A model generated the notes under the pieces. That model was not told the DNA's origin. It was given only the letters and a program-made list of their open reading frames with translations, and did not search any database. Positions 1 to 7,771 of a stretch of DNA of 64,000 nucleotides are shown in pieces. The stretch covers positions 1 to 64,000 of the forward strand of contig CAIVEH010000167.1 of NCBI GenBank assembly GCA_903904855.1, written 5' to 3'. Origin of the DNA: an uncultured Bacteroidota bacterium (lineage in GTDB: Bacteria > Bacteroidota > Bacteroidia > Chitinophagales > Chitinophagaceae). Positions within the stretch are counted from its first letter, which is position 1, and each line of letters opens with the position of its first letter. A program made the position numbers and the translations under genes.

Positions 1-83
1 CGTTAGTAGTAAGTCTTTAGAAAGACCTGGTACATTAATTACATAAACTCAAAACTATAAAGAACTACTACTTGCAAAAAATC

Positions 84-116
84 AAAAAGTCAAAAAGATA
101 ATCCTTTTGACTTTTT
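84..116. repeat. Perfect hairpin with GTCAAA core
   Basis: Two perfect 12-base arms (84-95 and 105-116, AAAAAGTCAAAA and its complement) enclose a 9-base loop. It is one of several palindromes in the window that share the GTCAAA/TTTGAC core (20398, 22087, 32209). It could terminate transcription in either direction, since both arms end in an A or T run. No gene is visible in 1-290. Confidence 0.55.
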
Positions 117-290
117 AATTGCGGAATGCAAAGGTAAGGAATATTTTGAAATGAAATGGGAAATTGCAGGTTTTATTTCATTAGAAAACTTAACTACCCG
201 CAGAAGCAGCAAATATCGACATTGTTTCTACCTACCTTTTTAAGGTAAAACCATCAATCTATACCTGTAACCTTTTCACATAAACAAATT

Positions 291-335
291 CAAAATAAAA
301 AAACTCACTATAAACCAAGGATTTACAGTGAGTTT
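291..335 (-). terminator. Rho-independent terminator of tRNA-Arg(TCT)
   Basis: Read on the minus strand, just after the tRNA 3' end, there is a hairpin with arms AAACTCACT and AGTGAGTTT (about 301-309 and 327-335), followed by a run of T residues with one interruption (complement of about 291-300). This is a standard intrinsic terminator for the tRNA transcript. Confidence 0.6.
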
Positions 336-345
336 AAATTTAAAG

Positions 346-419
346 TGATCCGGATTGGATTCGAACCAATGACCCCCAGCTTAGAAGGCTGGTGCTCTAT
401 CCAGCTGAGCTACCGGACC
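346..419 (-). tRNA. tRNA-Arg (anticodon TCT)
   Basis: The minus strand folds as a complete 74-nt cloverleaf. The acceptor stem is GGTCCGG paired with CCGGATC (one G-T pair) with discriminator A at 346. A D-arm carries AGCTCAGCTGGATAGAGC, the anticodon loop is CTTCTAA with anticodon TCT, and the T-arm carries the GGTTCGAATCC core. CCA is not encoded. It reads AGA (and AGG by wobble) arginine codons. Confidence 0.93.
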
Positions 420-440
420 TGCGGCTCAACAAAAAGTGTG

Positions 441-448
441 CAAAGTTA
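441..448 (-). promoter_or_regulatory. -7 box (TAACTTTG) of the tRNA-Arg promoter
   Basis: On the minus strand, 22 bases upstream of the tRNA, the sequence TAACTTTG exactly matches the Bacteroidota primary-sigma -7 consensus TAnnTTTG. A convincing -33 TTTG at the usual spacing is not obvious. Confidence 0.5.
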
Positions 449-475
449 AGTAAAAAAACCAATGATTCCGCTGCA

Positions 476-1387
476 TTATTTAGGCTGGTCGCTTGGCGCC
501 TCGCCATCCTTAAGAATTGTTACCGGTATCAGGTCCAGCACATAGTTCCAGGTGTTATTATCCCACTTCATACCGTCATACTGGCCGCTGGGCACAAAAG
601 TATATTTACGGTGCGGGTCATTCATCTGCGAAACAAGGTGGTCGAACACAATCATATGATGCTCATCGTTCCAGTTCATCGATACCTGCACATCTTTCTT
701 ATACTCAAGTATAAATCTGTTCACCCTGTGCCCCGGAAAATTATGAGATGATACCCCGAATATGGGTGCTCCAAAAACAACATGATTGTCTTCAAAGTAC
801 ATGGCATCCAACAGCTTTTTGTTACTGATAGGAGATGAGGCGTTGTAGCCAAACATGGTATACATTTTTCTGCCTTTTATGTCTTTTGCCATAATCCGGT
901 AATACAATGCCCCGAACCATTTGCCGTCACTTAATACACTATCCTCCGCCCCCTTACCCACTTCTTCAGAATAATCATTTAGGCCTATCAGTTTCAGTTT
1001 TTCCCCTGGCAGTTGTATAGCCCCATAATACCGCTTTGCAACATTTGATGGCGTAATCTCCCAGTTAAAAACCCGGAAGCTGCTGTCATCGGGCTGAATA
1101 ATATTGATAACATTCCGTAAACTGTCGAATGGATATAACCAGGAATTAGGAATTTTTAAAGCATGAATAAGTTGCCTTGCAAAACGCTCGGAATAGCCAA
1201 GGCGCAAATCAGGGAGAAATGCCTCATACATAGAATCTGAAGTGGCTATCAGAGAATCCTCCATTATGCGGAGTTTCTCAAAATACTGAGGCTCTAGCCT
1301 TTGCGAAAATGCCCGACCAGTGGTTGCTAGCACAAATATCACAACCATGACAAATGCCCTGTTTTTCATCATCATCATGAATTTCAT
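476..1387 (-). CDS. Secreted hypothetical protein
   Basis: About 303 residues from the chosen ATG at 1387. A hydrophobic signal peptide (MVVIFVLATTGRAFS then Q) lies near the N-terminus, so the product is exported. An in-frame ATG at 1435 would add 16 residues ahead of the signal, which makes it less likely. The mature part is soluble and rich in aromatic residues with no transmembrane segment or lipobox, and I do not recognise a catalytic motif or family. It lies between tRNA-Arg and the divergent Fe-S oxidoreductase operon, apparently as a single gene. A TATCTTTA sequence near 1418 resembles a -7 box, which also favours the downstream start. Confidence 0.75.
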   Translation of the reverse strand: MKFMMMMKNRAFVMVVIFVLATTGRAFSQRLEPQYFEKLRIMEDSLIATSDSMYEAFLPDLRLGYSERFARQLIHALKIPNSWLYPFDSLRNVINIIQPDDSSFRVFNWEITPSNVAKRYYGAIQLPGEKLKLIGLNDYSEEVGKGAEDSVLSDGKWFGALYYRIMAKDIKGRKMYTMFGYNASSPISNKKLLDAMYFEDNHVVFGAPIFGVSSHNFPGHRVNRFILEYKKDVQVSMNWNDEHHMIVFDHLVSQMNDPHRKYTFVPSGQYDGMKWDNNTWNYVLDLIPVTILKDGEAPSDQPK

Positions 1388-1606
1388 TAGTTCAAACCTA
1401 AACAATTTTTTGTTAAAGATAGGTGATAAGTTCATAAGTGATAAGTCGGGAGGAGATAACGTTAAACAGACAAGTGATATGACCGGGAAAATAGAAAATT
1501 AGTCGGACCTCAAATACAGGATTAGAAGCTCTGATTTTGCCCGTTGCCAGATAGTTTATGTATTTCGGGTAAAAGCCATTATTTTCGGTCTCAAATTCGC
1601 CATAGG

Positions 1607-2932
1607 ATGCATTTGGTACAACAGTTATTGTTTATAGTCTGCACGATAGCCGGCATATATATTTTCGCAAAGAAGGTGGGCGAAATGCGGCGCAACATCC
1701 TGCTTGGGCGGGACGAAGACCTCAGTGATAACAGCAGCCAGCGCTGGAAAAACATGTTGCTTCTGGCCATCGGGCAAAAGAAAATGTTCAAGAACCCGAT
1801 TCCTGCATTTCTGCACCTTGCCGTATATGCAGGCTTCATCATTATCAATATTGAGATCCTCGAAATTTTTCTGGATGGTTTTACAGGTTATCACCGCCTG
1901 TTTGCGCACGCTGAAGGCCTTCGCAACCTGTATGCTTATCTTATAGGTTTCTTTGAGGTGCTTGCCTCCCTTGTACTGATTGGTTGTGTTATTTTCCTTG
2001 TTAGAAGAAATATCATTAAAGTGCGCCGCCTTAATATGAAAGAGCTTATTGGCTGGCCGCGTGAAGATGCCAATATCATTCTGACAACAGAGATAGTACT
2101 TATGAGCCTGCTGCTGATAATGAATGCTGCCGATCAGGCGTTGCAGGGACGTGAAGGAGCAGAACATTACCTGGCCTTAAAGCCTTTCCTCGTAAGCGGT
2201 AATTTCGTTCACTTGTTTTCAGGCATGTCGGTACCTGCTCTTATAGGCATCGAGCGCACCTGCTGGTGGCTGCATATACTGGGTATTTTCTTCTTCCTCA
2301 ATTATCTGCCCTACTCCAAGCACTTCCATATATTGCTGGCTTTCCCTAATGCCTATTACTCCAAACTGACACCCAATGGCGAGGCGAAAAACATGAAGGA
2401 TATACAGAATGAGGTGCTGTATATGATGGAACCAGATAAAGCACCTGCGGCAACGGCAGAGGCAGAACACAAACGTTTTGGCGCCAAGGATGTAACTGAC
2501 CTTACCTGGAAAAACCTGCTGGATGCCTATTCCTGCACAGAGTGCGGGCGATGCACGTCTGTTTGCCCAGCAAATAATACAGGAAAGAAATTGAGCCCCC
2601 GCAAGATAATGATGGACACCCGCGACAGGCTGGAAGAAGTGGGTAAAAACATTACTGCAAACAAAGAATTTAAGGACGATGGCAAGAGCCTGCTGAATGA
2701 CTACATAACTGTAGAAGAACTGCGCGCCTGCACCACCTGCCAGGCTTGTGTGGACGCCTGCCCTGTAATGATAGACCCACTGGACATCATCATGCAGCTG
2801 CGCCGAAACCTCATAATGGAAGACAGCAATGCCCCGCAGGAATGGAACATGATGTTTGGCAATATTGAGAACAATATGGCACCGTGGAAGTTTAGTCCGG
2901 ATGACAGGGATGCATGGACTTTGAATGGCTGA
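1607..2932 (+). CDS. Membrane (Fe-S)-binding oxidoreductase subunit, HdrD/GlpC-like
   Basis: About 441 residues from the ATG at 1607; the frame is open further upstream only from a TTG. The N-terminal half has several hydrophobic segments (first at residues 2-20, then a group between about 60 and 260), like a membrane-anchored quinone-side subunit. Two classical 4Fe-4S motifs follow: Cys310-x2-Cys-x2-Cys-x3-Cys-Pro and Cys375-x2-Cys-x2-Cys-x3-Cys-Pro. In Bacteroidota this protein is normally followed directly by a CCG-domain partner. Here the partner begins at 5436, after a 2.5-kb insert. The role is probably electron transfer between a soluble donor and the quinone pool; the substrate is unknown. 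Confidence 0.85.
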   Translation: MHLVQQLLFIVCTIAGIYIFAKKVGEMRRNILLGRDEDLSDNSSQRWKNMLLLAIGQKKMFKNPIPAFLHLAVYAGFIIINIEILEIFLDGFTGYHRLFAHAEGLRNLYAYLIGFFEVLASLVLIGCVIFLVRRNIIKVRRLNMKELIGWPREDANIILTTEIVLMSLLLIMNAADQALQGREGAEHYLALKPFLVSGNFVHLFSGMSVPALIGIERTCWWLHILGIFFFLNYLPYSKHFHILLAFPNAYYSKLTPNGEAKNMKDIQNEVLYMMEPDKAPAATAEAEHKRFGAKDVTDLTWKNLLDAYSCTECGRCTSVCPANNTGKKLSPRKIMMDTRDRLEEVGKNITANKEFKDDGKSLLNDYITVEELRACTTCQACVDACPVMIDPLDIIMQLRRNLIMEDSNAPQEWNMMFGNIENNMAPWKFSPDDRDAWTLNG

Positions 2933-3004
2933 ATTGCTTAATGGCGTAATGGCTTAATTTATGTGCAAATTTGGAAATGTGCAGATGTTAAAATAAAAAG
3001 GACA

Positions 3005-3214
3005 ATGAATAAATATGAAGTAATCATCTACTGGAGCAATGACGACAATTCATTTATCGCAGAAGTTCCTGAGTTACCAGGTTGCATGGCTGATGGCGAA
3101 ACATATACTGAAGCAATTAATAATGCTCAGATTATTATGGCAGAATGGATAGAGACTGCAAAGTCTATGGGCAGATTTATACATGAACCGAAAGGCAAAT
3201 TGATGTATGCTTAA
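3005..3214 (+). CDS. hicB: HicB-family antitoxin-like protein, solo
   Basis: 69 residues from ATG 3005, preceded by AAAAGGA as a plausible ribosome binding site. The order YEVIIYWSNDDNSFIAEVPE, then LPGC, then a TY-x-EAINNAQ stretch matches the partial RNase-H-like fold of HicB antitoxins. The C-terminus is short and lacks an obvious ribbon-helix-helix or helix-turn-helix DNA-binding domain. No HicA-type toxin is adjacent: upstream is the Fe-S gene and 12 bases downstream is the Septu-like ATPase. It may be a relic, or an accessory or regulatory part of the defence pair. It begins the foreign-looking AT-rich stretch. Confidence 0.75.
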   Translation: MNKYEVIIYWSNDDNSFIAEVPELPGCMADGETYTEAINNAQIIMAEWIETAKSMGRFIHEPKGKLMYA

Positions 3215-3226
3215 TTAAGAATAACA

Positions 3227-4672
3227 ATGACTGAAGAAAATAAAGGGATTTACTTTAATGAACTGACACTCAAAAACGTAAGATGTTTTGGTGATGAAGC
3301 CGTTTTGAAATTAAGCAATGATAAAGGTGAGTGGTGCCGATGGAATGTGATACTTGGGGATAACGGGACGGGGAAGACTACTTTGTTGCAGTGCTTGGCA
3401 GGGATGGAATTACAATTATTAGAACAACCTATTCCAGGTGACGTAGACTTAAATAAAAGAGGTATTGATTTCGTTTCCGAAAAGCAAAAAGAAAGACTAA
3501 TTAAAGAATGGAGTCCGAAATTGTTTTTGAACGAAAAAATATCATTTTATCCTTTAAATCTGAACGTAAAACAAGAAAACAAAAAAGATGCAATTTTAGA
3601 AAAACCTGCTTTAGTTCGAGCTAAAGTAATGGATCAAAAAAACTTAACCATAATTGATATTGGTTTTGGGCATCTTCATGCATTGTGGCGATTAAATTGG
3701 CGTAATTCAACGGAAATTGAATCGTTTAGTAATTTATTTATTATTGGTTACGGCGCGAACCGAAGAATTAGTTTTCAAATTCTTTCTGAAAAAGAATTGG
3801 AACCTGAAAATTCAGATACATTATTTGATGTTGATGCTAAATTAATTAATACTGAAGAGTGGTTATTACAAATTGAGTTTGCAGCTAGTAGGGACTCAGA
3901 TTTAAAAGATAGAGCTATAAAAAGAAGAGATCTAATCATTGAAACCTTACAAAAGATTTTACCTGATGAACCACCGATACGATTTAAAGATTCAACTAAT
4001 ATTGATAAACCAGTACCACGGATTGAATTTAAGACTCCATATGGTTGGGTGGGCATAAGGCAACTTAGTTATGGTTATGAAACGGTAGTAGCTTGGATTG
4101 TTGATGTAGCAGCAAGAATGTTTAAGCAATATCCAAATTCTGACAACCCTTTAGAAGAACCAGTAATTATACTTGTCGATGAAATAGACCTCCATCTACA
4201 CCCAAAATGGCAACGGCAGATTTTTGATTTTTTAGAGAAAAGGTTTCCTAGGGCGCAATTTATTGTTACAGCACATAGCCCGCTGATAGTACAAAGCGCA
4301 CCTAAGGATGCGAATATTATAGTACTGAAAAAAGAGCAGGTGGGTGATGAGTTTGTGGTAAAGATTGATAATAATAAAAAATCGGTATGGAGCTGGAGGG
4401 TAGATCAGATAATGGCGAGTGATCTGTTTGGTTTGGATGGATTGCGCAATCCAGAAGTAGAGCGGTTAATGGATGAAAGGAGTATTTTATTAAGGAAGGA
4501 TAAGGATAGCATGAATGAAAAGGAGAAAGAAAGATTGGACGAATTAAATGACCTATCCTATAGACTGCCAACAGCAGATAACCCATTGGATATTGAAGCT
4601 ATGAGCATTATCAGAGAGGCCGCTGATTTTATCAAGAAAAATAAGAAAGCACATGATCAGGATCAAAAATAA
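3227..4672 (+). CDS. ptuA: Septu-like AAA/ABC-type ATPase (PtuA)
   Basis: 481 residues. Walker A is GDNGTGKT (44-51). A family signature region RQLSYGYETV lies near 278, Walker B is IILVDEID (314-321, Asp318/Glu319), and an H-loop TAHSP follows at 348-352. This is the order found in overcoming-lysogenisation-defect and PtuA-type ATPases. A long charged insertion of about 250 residues separates Walker A from the signature. The gene overlaps the downstream HNH nuclease gene by 20 bases, implying translational coupling. In Septu, PtuA and PtuB form a complex that restricts phage. The region is visibly more AT-rich than the Fe-S genes on either side, consistent with transfer. Confidence 0.8.
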   Translation: MTEENKGIYFNELTLKNVRCFGDEAVLKLSNDKGEWCRWNVILGDNGTGKTTLLQCLAGMELQLLEQPIPGDVDLNKRGIDFVSEKQKERLIKEWSPKLFLNEKISFYPLNLNVKQENKKDAILEKPALVRAKVMDQKNLTIIDIGFGHLHALWRLNWRNSTEIESFSNLFIIGYGANRRISFQILSEKELEPENSDTLFDVDAKLINTEEWLLQIEFAASRDSDLKDRAIKRRDLIIETLQKILPDEPPIRFKDSTNIDKPVPRIEFKTPYGWVGIRQLSYGYETVVAWIVDVAARMFKQYPNSDNPLEEPVIILVDEIDLHLHPKWQRQIFDFLEKRFPRAQFIVTAHSPLIVQSAPKDANIIVLKKEQVGDEFVVKIDNNKKSVWSWRVDQIMASDLFGLDGLRNPEVERLMDERSILLRKDKDSMNEKEKERLDELNDLSYRLPTADNPLDIEAMSIIREAADFIKKNKKAHDQDQK

Positions 4673-5417
4673 AGTTGGGTCTCTGGTGCCGGAAGTATTA
4701 ATAAATAAAGGCAAAGTGGAATCCGATAAACTAACGAAATCATTCAGTAATGGTTTGATGGATTTCAATTTTGATTCGGGTATATATGGTAACAAAGAGG
4801 TAAAAGAAAAACTGATTCAATTACAGGGTTATAAATGTTGCTTTTGTGAGGCAAAGATTGGACATATTGCATACGGCGATGTGGAGCATTTCAGGCCCAA
4901 AGCCGGATGGGTACAAAATGATGAAGCAATAAACAAACCTGGATATTACTGGCTTGCTTATGACTGGGATAATCTGCTGTTATCATGCCAGCTTTGTAAC
5001 CAAAGACATAAGAAAAATTATTTCCCTCTTATTGATGAAACCAAAAGAGCTGTAAACCATACAATTAACATTAATAATGAAAGCCCTGTTTTTATTAATC
5101 CAATTATTGATAACCCGGAAGACTATATAGAGTTTAATGAAAATGAACCAGAAGCAATTAAAAGTAACATCAGAGGGAGTATCACGATTAAAAGACTTGG
5201 ACTAGACAGGAAAGAATTAAATGAACACCGAAAAAAAACTTTAAACATGATTAAGGATATTTTTGATTTGGCTAATGCAATCCCTGAATATCCGCCAATA
5301 AAGAAAAAAGCGGCAAAAGACATTGTCATAAGATACTATAATGCAGCCCAACAAGACGAAACCGAATACGCCTCTATGCTACGCTGCTTTTTCAGGAAAA
5401 ACCCTATAGATTTTTAA
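4653..5417 (+). CDS. ptuB: Septu-like HNH endonuclease (PtuB)
   Basis: 254 residues. The HNH core is intact: a KCCFCE motif (Cys62, 63, 65), GDVEHFRPK with the candidate catalytic His79, and LLSCQLCNQRHKKNYFPL with a second Cys-x2-Cys (112, 115), an Asn and a His. The arrangement of EHFRPK, a YYWLAYDWDN segment and SCQLCN is characteristic of the TIGR02646-type proteins that pair with AAA ATPases in Septu systems and in some retrons. It starts inside the ATPase gene. No reverse transcriptase or retron RNA is visible nearby, so plain Septu fits better than a retron Ec78-type system. Catalytic residues are inferred from motif position. Confidence 0.8.
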   Translation: MIRIKNKVGSLVPEVLINKGKVESDKLTKSFSNGLMDFNFDSGIYGNKEVKEKLIQLQGYKCCFCEAKIGHIAYGDVEHFRPKAGWVQNDEAINKPGYYWLAYDWDNLLLSCQLCNQRHKKNYFPLIDETKRAVNHTININNESPVFINPIIDNPEDYIEFNENEPEAIKSNIRGSITIKRLGLDRKELNEHRKKTLNMIKDIFDLANAIPEYPPIKKKAAKDIVIRYYNAAQQDETEYASMLRCFFRKNPIDF

Positions 5418-5435
5418 CCTTTAGAACTTTAGTTT

Positions 5436-6212
5436 ATGCCAGTAAAATCAATGAGTGAATACGCTGCGAATGGAGAGAACCCGGAGATACTTTTCTGGGT
5501 GGGATGTGCGGGTAGTTTCGATCAGCGGGCGCAGAAGGTAACAAGGGCTTTTGCCCAGATTCTCGATAAAGTGGGAATTAAATTTGCCATACTGGGTAAG
5601 GAAGAAATGTGTACCGGCGACCCGGCACGCAGGGCAGGCAATGAGTTTATGTTCCAGATGATGGCCTATAATAATATTCAGACCATGAATGGCTATGGCA
5701 TTAAAAAAGTGGTTACCATATGCCCGCATTGCTACAATATTTTCAAGAACGAATATCCTGCATTGGGAGGTAATTATGAGGTAATGCACCATACTACTTT
5801 TCTGCAGCAACTCATTAATGAAGGCAAAATAAAACTGAAAGACGGTGGTGTCTTCCAAGGCAAAAAAATAACTTACCACGATAGCTGTTACCTTGGCAGG
5901 GGAAATAACATCTATGAGGCACCCCGCGAAGTATTGGCTGCTTTCGATAGTGAACTGGTGGAAATGAAGCGCTGTAAAAGTAATGGCATGTGCTGTGGCG
6001 CCGGTGGGGCTCAGATGTTTAAAGAAGAGGAACCCGGCGATACCCGTATCAATTTTGAGCGTGCTGGCCAGGCATTGGAAACCGGCGCAACAATTATCGC
6101 ATCCAATTGCCCTTTCTGTATGACCATGCTAACCGATGGCGTAAAAAACAAAGAGCAGGAAGACAATGTTAAGGTGCTGGATATTGCTGAAATGGTAGCG
6201 ATGTCGCTTTAA
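5436..6212 (+). CDS. CCG-domain (Fe-S)-binding oxidoreductase subunit, HdrD/LutA-like
   Basis: 258 residues. Two cysteine-rich CCG domains are visible: the first spans FWVGCAGSFD to ICPHCYNIF, the second HDSCYLGRGN through KSNGMCCGAGG to SNCPFC. These domains bind a non-cubane Fe-S cluster in heterodisulfide-reductase-like and glycolate/lactate-oxidase-type complexes. It is the expected partner of the membrane Fe-S subunit ending at 2932, and the two would normally be contiguous. With the insert between them, expression now depends on read-through or on a promoter within the defence genes. The ATG lies 18 bases after the HNH stop. The substrate is unknown. Confidence 0.85.
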   Translation: MPVKSMSEYAANGENPEILFWVGCAGSFDQRAQKVTRAFAQILDKVGIKFAILGKEEMCTGDPARRAGNEFMFQMMAYNNIQTMNGYGIKKVVTICPHCYNIFKNEYPALGGNYEVMHHTTFLQQLINEGKIKLKDGGVFQGKKITYHDSCYLGRGNNIYEAPREVLAAFDSELVEMKRCKSNGMCCGAGGAQMFKEEEPGDTRINFERAGQALETGATIIASNCPFCMTMLTDGVKNKEQEDNVKVLDIAEMVAMSL

Positions 6213-6538
6213 GTCGTAAGTCTTTAGTCGTAAGTGTTTAGTGCTGGTTTTCTTTAAACAAGGACTCCTGGTTAAGTTCTGTTTATTACTTTTTTTCAAA
6301 CCGAAAAAATAAAAACGGCTTCAGCCGAAATCATTCAAAGCAGGGTTAGCGCTGAAAAAACAAGGAACTCCATTGATAGCCATAGTAAACAATACAGTGT
6401 GGCAGATTCGTTTGGCTTCTACGCTTATTTTTCGATGCAGCAGTGCATATACATGGGGCCGATAAGGAAACAGGTAATTTTATATTTTCCAAAGACTTGA
6501 AAGTAAGCCGTTGATAACCGAAAGTCAGGTGGCGTATT
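6213..6538. other. Intergenic region between convergent operons
   Basis: About 325 bases between the rightward Fe-S gene and the leftward polysaccharide operon. The first 40 bases contain tandem degenerate copies of a GTAAGTNTTTAG-like motif, which also occurs near position 10. The middle holds a terminator (6304-6327). A short open frame on the minus strand overlaps the glycosyltransferase and lacks family features, so I see no gene here. Confidence 0.5.
6304..6327 (-). terminator. Intrinsic terminator of the polysaccharide operon
   Basis: On the minus strand the hairpin CGGCT-GA-AGCCG (6316-6327) is followed by TTTTTATTTTTT. It lies about 210 bases after the glycosyltransferase stop and closes the leftward operon. 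Confidence 0.65.
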
Positions 6539-7771
6539 TTAAAGTATAGACTTAATGTGCTCCAGGTATTTTTTGGCCAATACTCCGCGGTCAAAGTTTT
6601 CTTTAGCGAACCGGTAACCGCTTTCACCTTCCCTTTTTACTCTTTCCGGGTCGTTGAGGTATATTCGAATTACCCTGTTGTATTCTGCTGTGTTTTCTGG
6701 TTCCACATATGAACCTGCACCGGCAGCTTCAAGGAGTTCCCGTGATACACCATCAATAGCCATTAATATGGGCCTCTTGCACGACATGTAATCAAAGGTT
6801 TTATTGGAATAAACAGTCTTGAACGTATCAACACGCTTCAGCACCGATGCTCCCATTTCGGAAGCCAGTATATACCGGAATACCTCTGCCTTGGGTACGG
6901 AATCAAGGAACCGCACATTGGTAATCTTCCGGTCTTCAGCCATCTTTACAAGCCTTTCCTTTTCCATACCCTGCCCAATCAGCATGAAGAGTACATTGGT
7001 ATCGGTCAGCACTTCCCCTGCATCAAGGATCTGTTCCAGGCAGTTTGCCACACCATGGGCACCAACATAAGTAATCACAAATTTTCCATCAAGGCCATGC
7101 TCTTTGCGGAATGCGTCGCGGTCGAATTCATGCAATAGTTTCTCGGATAAACTGAAATCAGCTGCATTGGATATTTGAATCAATTTGTTTTCAGCAATCC
7201 CTTTTTTTTCTCTCAAAGCCGTGTAGAACGCAGGAGTCAAGACATTGATCAACCTGGCCTGTTTATATATAAATGCCTCAACCCAATAAGCCATTTTGAT
7301 AACCATTTTGTTTGTCAGCACACCCGTATCAATTGCTGATTCAGGCCAGAGGTCTCTCACTTCAAAAACAAATGGCATCCGCCTTAACCTGGATACCAGA
7401 TATCCGCTAACTCCCACAAACAGTGGCGGAGAAGTAACTATAACTACATCAAATTTCCCTTTCACCTTAAACAAACCTGCATAAAGAGAAGAGAACATAA
7501 AAGAAAAATACCCCCACAATCTGCCAATAAAATGTTTGTTATAGGCTTCAGATACATGGCACCTCAATACTGCAACAGAGCCCTGTTGTTTCTTTACAAA
7601 CCACCTGCCTTTATATTCTGGTTTTTTCGCCTTTCCATTATAATGCATCATACCTCCCAGCACGGTAACTGTATGTCCCTGTTCGGTCCATACCCTGGTA
7701 AATTCATTCCACCGGGAGCCTCCCGGGTCATCTTCTTCTAAAAAGTACTGGTGAATAAGAAGTATGTTCAT
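6539..7771 (-). CDS. Glycosyltransferase family 4 (WbuB-like)
   Basis: 410 residues. The N-terminus MNILLIHQYF followed by a GGSRWNEF segment is typical of WbuB-type GT4 enzymes acting in O-antigen or capsule synthesis. FEVRDLWPES, in the N-terminal GT-B domain, is the family's most recognisable motif. The C-terminal nucleotide-sugar domain has YVGAHGVANCLEQ and KTFDYMSCKRPIL, the latter containing the usual acceptor-loop region. It is last in a leftward operon, and its ATG overlaps the preceding stop as TAATG at 7769-7773, so its translation is probably coupled. The donor sugar is likely an N-acetylated UDP sugar given the epimerase in the operon, which is inference. Confidence 0.85.
   Translation of the reverse strand: MNILLIHQYFLEEDDPGGSRWNEFTRVWTEQGHTVTVLGGMMHYNGKAKKPEYKGRWFVKKQQGSVAVLRCHVSEAYNKHFIGRLWGYFSFMFSSLYAGLFKVKGKFDVVIVTSPPLFVGVSGYLVSRLRRMPFVFEVRDLWPESAIDTGVLTNKMVIKMAYWVEAFIYKQARLINVLTPAFYTALREKKGIAENKLIQISNAADFSLSEKLLHEFDRDAFRKEHGLDGKFVITYVGAHGVANCLEQILDAGEVLTDTNVLFMLIGQGMEKERLVKMAEDRKITNVRFLDSVPKAEVFRYILASEMGASVLKRVDTFKTVYSNKTFDYMSCKRPILMAIDGVSRELLEAAGAGSYVEPENTAEYNRVIRIYLNDPERVKREGESGYRFAKENFDRGVLAKKYLEHIKSIL

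Noticed and set aside
392-751. Rightward open frame covering the tRNA and the secreted hypothetical gene
   Set aside because: It overlaps a tRNA and the antisense of a gene with a signal peptide and has no family features.
3227-5417. A retron Ec78-type system with ptuAB
   Set aside because: No reverse transcriptase and no retron RNA-like region are visible around the ATPase/HNH pair.
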